This document shows, piece by piece, positions 59,831 to 64,000 of a DNA stretch of 64,000 bases. The first letter of the stretch is position 1. Every line of letters begins with the position of its first letter. Location of the stretch: positions 2,159,733 to 2,223,732 of the forward strand of contig NC_018081.1 in assembly GCF_000271405.2 (NCBI RefSeq), written 5' to 3'. Source of the DNA: Enterococcus hirae ATCC 9790. Its GTDB lineage: Bacteria; Bacillota; Bacilli; Lactobacillales; Enterococcaceae. The position numbers and the translations under genes are program-made. The notes beneath the pieces are model-generated. The model had not been told where the DNA came from, did no database searches, and saw nothing but the letters and a program-made list of their open reading frames with translations.

Positions 59831-60322
59831 TCACACTGTTAAATCATAGTCATTTTTTAAATAAATGGCTTGTTTGAGTAAATCAATCAAAATGCTTGAA
59901 AGGATGTAGATAAAAAAAGGGATAAAGAGTAAGACGAAAGCGATGAGTAGGATTCCTGGACTATCGCTCATATCAGCTATTTGGTAAAATTTTGGCAAAA
60001 TACCAAATGCAAGGATCGTGATACATAAAAGGCAAGATCGGATTTTACTGATAAGCTTTAGACTCTTTTTAGTAAAAGTTTCCTTTGAAGGGAAGGTTTT
60101 GACTAAGCGGAGCAGGAAGAAATTGAGCAACAAAGTCACTAGAAGGATTAGGTAAAGAACTAGAATAAATAGTGTAGTTTGCCAGTTGCTAAATGGATTT
60201 GTAGGATTTGTAGGATTTGTAGGATTTGTACTCAATTGAATAGTTAATAGCGTTCCCAAGAGAAGGGGAACAAAACAAAAAACAGAAACGATTAATTGGA
60301 TAAAGAACAGTTTGGATTTCAT
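59831..60322 (-). CDS. DUF2975-family membrane protein
   Basis: This 163-residue protein has four predicted helices (about 8-28, 50-72, 95-115, 128-152). It contains a loop of T-N-P triplets encoded by four 9-bp repeats at 60195-60230. DUF2975 proteins with a YozG-like regulator recur in Firmicutes, but their function is unknown. ATG 60322 follows TAGGAGGC. The stop lies 8 bases from the regulator's start. Confidence 0.85.
   Translation of the reverse strand: MKSKLFFIQLIVSVFCFVPLLLGTLLTIQLSTNPTNPTNPTNPFSNWQTTLFILVLYLILLVTLLLNFFLLRLVKTFPSKETFTKKSLKLISKIRSCLLCITILAFGILPKFYQIADMSDSPGILLIAFVLLFIPFFIYILSSILIDLLKQAIYLKNDYDLTV
60195..60230 (+). repeat. 9-bp tandem repeat, four copies
   Basis: The unit GGATTTGTA is repeated exactly four times inside the DUF2975 gene. 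Copy-number change would add or remove T-N-P triplets without a frameshift. Confidence 0.9.
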
Positions 60323-60962
60323 AAAATGCCTCCTAAATTTTTATTAGTATAGCATGAGGTTTGTTCATTATCAATAATTATTTATCGATAAGCGATAAAT
60401 AAAAGGATGGACAAACGCCTTTTTCAATAAAGAAAAGGCGTTCTAACGAATCATATTATATTTTAAAGCTGTAAAACTATTACTAAAAATGGACTATTTC
60501 TCATTTAAACAATGTATTCCCTAACCACTAATACATCCTTGTAACCCTGAAGTTACGCCAGTGGGATTAAATTTCATCAAAACAAATCAAAATCTCGCAT
60601 AAAATATTTATCGCAATAGATTAATTATAACATATCATTTGCAAAAAAGATATTTAATTTAGATTACATTTACGATAGTTTTAAATAACAGAACTTTTAA
60701 GGAGAAAAACGTATCATTATCATGTTTATACCCTCCCAAATCTAAAGTAAATATGCTAAAATCACAAATAACAACGAAGATCATGATTGGTTGGGGAAAT
60801 TTATTCCTATTTTTCGTTATTAAAATTAGGTGTACAAATAACTAATTGTTTTATTTTGTTTGGTTGTGGGGAGTGGAGAAACAAAATACGCTAATATAAA
60901 TTGTTATATAAGTATGGATAAAAAATTCAGATAAAATTATTAAGTTGTTAGGGGAAGTTTAA
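60323..60962. other. 640-bp AT-rich region before the agr-like locus
   Basis: No gene is supported. A hairpin at about 60415-60441 (ACGCCTTTT/AAAAGGCGT) has no T-run on the plus strand. The last 120 bases hold AGGGGAAG before the kinase ATG. No 21-bp-spaced repeat like that before agrB is visible here. Confidence 0.5.
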
Positions 60963-62249
60963 ATGAAATTAAATGAAGAAAGTTTATTTATCCTAATTTT
61001 GATTGGTCAGCTTTACACTGTTTTTATGGCTCTTGGTTATCTAAGGAATCTTTTATCAAATAAAAAATTTCAATTGTTTTCGTTTATTAGTGTAATCGCT
61101 TATATTGCTTTATATCAATGGATCAATATCATTGCGACAGTTATCTTATGGGCTGGGTTATGTCTAAGTATCTATATCATTGATCGAAACATTGATATAG
61201 CGATATTTTATCCTTCGATTATTTTATTTTTCTACATATTCATTGATGGAACAGCCAAATATCTATATAAAATTTTAGAGTGGGATATCAGCGATTTTTT
61301 TACAGCTGTTTTAGGAACAGGTTGTTTGTGGATCGTTACTGTTTTTCTAAAAAAAATGGTCATACCGAAGATTGTTAGGGATAAAACGACTTTAAAAATA
61401 GCGGCCATCGTTGTTTTTTTTACGATTATTATTTATTTTATTAACATTTGTAGTGATCGTTTTTCTGTTTTAGCAAGATTCCTAGTTATCAGTAATGAAT
61501 TATTTACGGTTCTTTATGGTGTAATGTCTACCATAATTTATTGTGTACTACTTTTTATCAAGAAAAAAGAATTCGAAACACGAGAGCAGCAAAAAGAAAT
61601 GCGTCACCTGATTGAATACAGTGAACAGATCGAAAATAACTATCTTGCATTACGAAAATTTAAACACGATTATAAGAATATTTTGTTTTCAATAGAGGAT
61701 TATATTCAAACAAAGGATATTGAAGGGCTGCAAAAGTATTTTTATCAAAGTATCAAAGCTACTGAAACGATTTTTGAAGAAAACAATCTCCCAATTGCTT
61801 CGATTTCAAATCTTAAAATTAGAGAGATAAAAAGCATTATTTTGAGTAAATTATACGTGGCTAGCCAAAAGGGTGTCGAAGTAAACGTAATGATTCCAAC
61901 ACCCATTACGGATATCGCTATCTCAACAGTCACACTTGTTCGTATGCTAGGGATTATACTGGATAATGCAATTGAAGAATCAGCCTTTTTAGAAAAGGGA
62001 AAAATTGAATTGACTATTATGGAGGAAGACAAAAATTGTTTTTTTGTCTTAATGAATCAATGTCGTTCGAGTATTCCTAAATTACATGAATTGAAAAAAG
62101 TGAATTTTACTACTAAAAAAGGAAATCAAGGACTAGGTCTAACGAATCTGGACGAGCTTGTTCATTTGAACGAGAATGTTTTTTTAGAAACAAAAATTGA
62201 AAACAATCGCTTTATACAAATCATAACGATTAGTGGAATGAGGGGCTAG
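60963..62249 (+). CDS. AgrC-like GHKL sensor histidine kinase
   Basis: This 428-residue kinase has six N-terminal membrane helices (about 1-205), then a linker and dimerisation helix with the phospho-acceptor His in F-K-H-D-Y-K-N. The GHKL ATPase domain has N-box D-N-A-I-E-E and G-box G-L-G-L-T-N-L. This HPK10 class (AgrC, FsrC, LamC) senses cyclic peptides through the membrane domain. AGGGGAAG precedes ATG 60963. The regulator starts 2 bases after its stop. Confidence 0.93.
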   Translation: MKLNEESLFILILIGQLYTVFMALGYLRNLLSNKKFQLFSFISVIAYIALYQWINIIATVILWAGLCLSIYIIDRNIDIAIFYPSIILFFYIFIDGTAKYLYKILEWDISDFFTAVLGTGCLWIVTVFLKKMVIPKIVRDKTTLKIAAIVVFFTIIIYFINICSDRFSVLARFLVISNELFTVLYGVMSTIIYCVLLFIKKKEFETREQQKEMRHLIEYSEQIENNYLALRKFKHDYKNILFSIEDYIQTKDIEGLQKYFYQSIKATETIFEENNLPIASISNLKIREIKSIILSKLYVASQKGVEVNVMIPTPITDIAISTVTLVRMLGIILDNAIEESAFLEKGKIELTIMEEDKNCFFVLMNQCRSSIPKLHELKKVNFTTKKGNQGLGLTNLDELVHLNENVFLETKIENNRFIQIITISGMRG

Positions 62250-62251
62250 TA

Positions 62252-62956
62252 ATGTTAAAAATATTTGTTTGTGATGATGAAATTGCTCATCGAAATAAGC
62301 TTACTCGGATGATTACAAATTATTTATTGATGAAAGACTATGATGTTCAATTCCAATTTGCTACGGATGATCCAATGATGATCTTGTTGTTTATTTCAAA
62401 ACATAAAACAGAAGGAATCTATTTTTTGGATATTGATCTAAAAACGGATTTAAATGGGATCGAGTTAGCAAAAAAAATCAGAGATTACGACCCAACAGCA
62501 AAAATCATTTTTGTGACAACTTATACAGATTTAGTCTATTTAACTTTTTTATACAAAGTCGAAGCAATAGATTACATCGTTAAAGATAATATGGATACCT
62601 TTCAAAAGAGAGTGACGGAATGTATTGACGTCGCAGTTGAACGCTATTTGAATACAAATCTGGAAACTAGACCCCAAATTTGGATTAAGAATGGTCCAGT
62701 TGATGTAAAGTTATATGTCGATGAAATATTTTATTTTGAATCTAGTCCAACACCCCATAAATTGATCGTCTATTTAGATAACCGCAGAATTGAGTATATA
62801 GGGAAGATCAAAGAAGTAGAAAGTATGTATGAGGTATTTTGTCGTTGCCATCAATCTTATGTAGTTAATCTGATGAATGTGAAAGAAATCAATAAAAAAG
62901 AACGAGTGATCACTATGGCCAATGGAGCAAAATGTTTAGTTTCTACTCGTCATTAA
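62252..62956 (+). CDS. AgrA-like LytTR response regulator
   Basis: This 234-residue regulator has an N-terminal receiver domain with the acidic C-D-D-E pocket (about residues 7-10), the acceptor in F-L-D-I-D-L (about 64) and V-T-T-Y. The C-terminal LytTR DNA-binding domain reads I-F-Y-F-E-S-S, then H-Q-S-Y-V-V-N-L. LytTR proteins bind direct repeats spaced 21-22 bp; a fitting pair lies before the agrB-like gene. It ends 150 bases before that gene, with no terminator visible between. Confidence 0.93.
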   Translation: MLKIFVCDDEIAHRNKLTRMITNYLLMKDYDVQFQFATDDPMMILLFISKHKTEGIYFLDIDLKTDLNGIELAKKIRDYDPTAKIIFVTTYTDLVYLTFLYKVEAIDYIVKDNMDTFQKRVTECIDVAVERYLNTNLETRPQIWIKNGPVDVKLYVDEIFYFESSPTPHKLIVYLDNRRIEYIGKIKEVESMYEVFCRCHQSYVVNLMNVKEINKKERVITMANGAKCLVSTRH

Positions 62957-63018
62957 AAAAAAGTAGTAAATCAGTTCAAGAAATTAACCAGTTGTTGATT
63001 ACATCTCCAGGTATTCCG

Positions 63019-63083
63019 CACTTTTGATCAAATAACGTTCACTTTTGATAAAACCAACTATCTTATAAAAAAACAAATATAAT
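63019..63083 (+). promoter_or_regulatory. Autoinduction promoter with LytTR-type direct repeats
   Basis: CACTTTTGAT occurs at 63019-63028 and 63040-63049, an exact 10-base repeat with a 21-bp period. TATAAT lies at 63078-63083, and the region where a -35 would sit (about 63055-63060) is poor. An upstream repeat pair with a weak -35 is the plan of agr, plantaricin and fsr promoters activated by LytTR regulators. Confidence 0.75.
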
Positions 63084-63106
63084 ATAGATGAAAAGGAGCG
63101 GATCAA

Positions 63107-63703
63107 ATGTCGGAAGAATCTATATCTTTAGAAGAAAAAGTTTCAAAAACAATTAGTAAGCGGATAGGAAGACAATTACAATTGTCAGAAATTGACTTGG
63201 CAAAAATGGAATATGGATTAGCTGTTCTTCTGGTAATTAGTTCAAAGATATTTTTTATCTACTGTTTAGCTGGGTGTCTTCATATTATTCTGCCGGTTTT
63301 AACTACCCATTTGGCATTTACACTAATGAGAAGAACAACAAAAAGTTTCCATGCAAGAGATAGTAATGTATGTACGGTCTTAAGTCTATTTTTCTTTGTC
63401 TTATTACCATATCTAGTTACTACTTTTGCTGTAGATGTCACAAGAGCCAGCTTTGTGATCTGCAGTCTCATGATTTGCTTGATCTTGTGGTTCAAAGGGA
63501 TAGTGATCGCACAAAAATCGGCGAAAAGTTCTTTGCTAAATGGAAAGAGCCAGATGATAGTGGTCAGTTTGTTCCTAACTATTTTTGGTGGGGTTCAATC
63601 AAGTAACCGTATTCGTACCTTACTGTTGTTAGGCATGATGATCTCAACCCTTTTAATGTTTGTTCAAAAAAGAAAGGATGAAGAAAATGTTAAAAAAAAT
63701 TAG
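63107..63703 (+). CDS. AgrB-like accessory gene regulator protease
   Basis: This 198-residue membrane cysteine protease would trim and cyclise the propeptide. It has about five or six helices and the catalytic pair His82 and Cys89 in F-H-A-R-D-S-N-V-C, the same 7-residue spacing as Staphylococcus AgrB. The usual G-G before H-A is K-S-F here. AAAGGAGCGG precedes ATG 63107. Its end overlaps the propeptide gene by 17 bases. Confidence 0.92.
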   Translation: MSEESISLEEKVSKTISKRIGRQLQLSEIDLAKMEYGLAVLLVISSKIFFIYCLAGCLHIILPVLTTHLAFTLMRRTTKSFHARDSNVCTVLSLFFFVLLPYLVTTFAVDVTRASFVICSLMICLILWFKGIVIAQKSAKSSLLNGKSQMIVVSLFLTIFGGVQSSNRIRTLLLLGMMISTLLMFVQKRKDEENVKKN

Positions 63704-63845
63704 CTCAAGAAAATTAAAATATATGCGAATTTTAGCAACTGTTGCTATTGCTGTTGCTACAGAAGCTATAGGTAAAGGAACAATGTGTACAGGAATTATT
63801 TATGAACCAAAAGTACCTGATGCATTGAAACAAATCGAAAAATAA
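63687..63845 (+). CDS. AgrD-like cyclic-peptide pheromone precursor
   Basis: This 52-residue propeptide has a basic, amphipathic N-terminal leader, the segment M-C-T-G-I-I and an acidic tail Y-E-P-K-V-P-D. By position relative to the tail Pro (sixth residue after cleavage, as in AgrD, LamD and Listeria AgrD), cleavage follows I-I. That leaves a Cys-Thr-Gly-Ile-Ile thiolactone ring. ATG 63687 is 8 bases after AAGGA; alternatives at 63660 and 63678 lack spacing. Confidence 0.85.
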   Translation: MLKKISSRKLKYMRILATVAIAVATEAIGKGTMCTGIIYEPKVPDALKQIEK

Positions 63846-63891
63846 ACTTGGAAATCGAAATACTAGTGGAATAAAAAGAATTCATTGTACG

Positions 63892-63953
63892 AATAAGTCT
63901 TAGGATCAAAAATAGTAGTTGCTATTTTGACCCTAAGACTTATTTTTTTCGAT
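63892..63953 (+). terminator. Terminator of the agrBD-like unit
   Basis: A long stem (AATAAGTCTTAGG... with ...CCTAAGACTTATT, inner ATAG/CTAT) is followed by seven T residues. Confidence 0.9.
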
Positions 63954-64000
63954 AATTTTGTAAGAGCAAAACAAATATAAAAAAGAAAAAAGATTCCCAT

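Noticed and set aside
1..64000. CRISPR array, prophage structural genes or restriction-modification system
   Set aside because: No regularly spaced direct repeats with unique spacers, no capsid or tail genes and no methylase motifs were seen.

Overview
The window is a low-GC Firmicute chromosome segment, most likely Enterococcus. This is an inference from gene content and style: a Gls24/Asp23-AmaP-DUF2273 stress operon, a CtsR-controlled clpB, strong AGGAGG-type ribosome binding sites, LPKTN-type anchored surface proteins and an agr/fsr-type quorum module. No 16S rRNA gene is present, so the species cannot be fixed.

Bases 1-26,000 are conserved core. They hold a SprT-like tail, a YdcF-like protein, murC, a MaoC-fold protein, a Bax-inhibitor-1 protein, polA-mutM-coaE, a CsbD-like protein, nrdR-dnaB-dnaI, a lipoprotein, trmK-nif3-like, pepT, a diacylglycerol kinase, a DUF1294 protein, an MprF/YbhN-type membrane protein, clpB, a minus-strand trio (membrane protein, deoxyribosyltransferase-like, Eis-like acetyltransferase) and lepA. 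Every gene here is intact.

Bases 26,000-28,200 are a decayed integration site. The last 109 bp of the lepA locus (3' end plus terminator) is repeated 1.8 kb downstream. Between the copies lie an ISL3-type transposase remnant, a small unknown ORF and a cold-shock gene. A frameshifted tyrosine-integrase tail sits just beyond the second copy.

Bases 28,200-36,000 are a beta-glucoside/amino-sugar cluster: a broken AraC regulator, PTS EIIC, a frameshifted MupG/DUF871 protein, a ROK kinase with a nonsense codon, an esterase, a GH1 6-phospho-beta-glucosidase and an intact ROK kinase. Bases 36,000-43,000 hold small envelope proteins, a second cold-shock gene, two paralogous small membrane proteins, a broken XRE regulator, tRNA-Met(CAT), a broken isochorismatase and a HAD phosphatase.

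Bases 43,000-48,900 are an envelope operon: two GT8 glycosyltransferases, a HesB-like protein, CorA, an SDR oxidoreductase, AmaP, a DUF2273/GlsB-like protein and a Gls24/Asp23 protein. The Gls24/Asp23 5' end is thrown out of frame by a 13-bp tandem repeat. Bases 49,000-59,600 carry two paralogous giant modular surface proteins, each broken twice. An XRE/DUF2975 pair follows.

Bases 60,900-64,000 hold an agr-like quorum-sensing locus in the order C-A-B-D: GHKL histidine kinase, LytTR response regulator, AgrB-like protease and AgrD-like propeptide. A LytTR-type direct repeat with a 21-bp period precedes the B-D pair. The predicted signal is a five-residue thiolactone, C-T-G-I-I. A second theme is that accessory genes between 28 and 56 kb are repeatedly broken at A/T tracts by single bases, while the core region is not.
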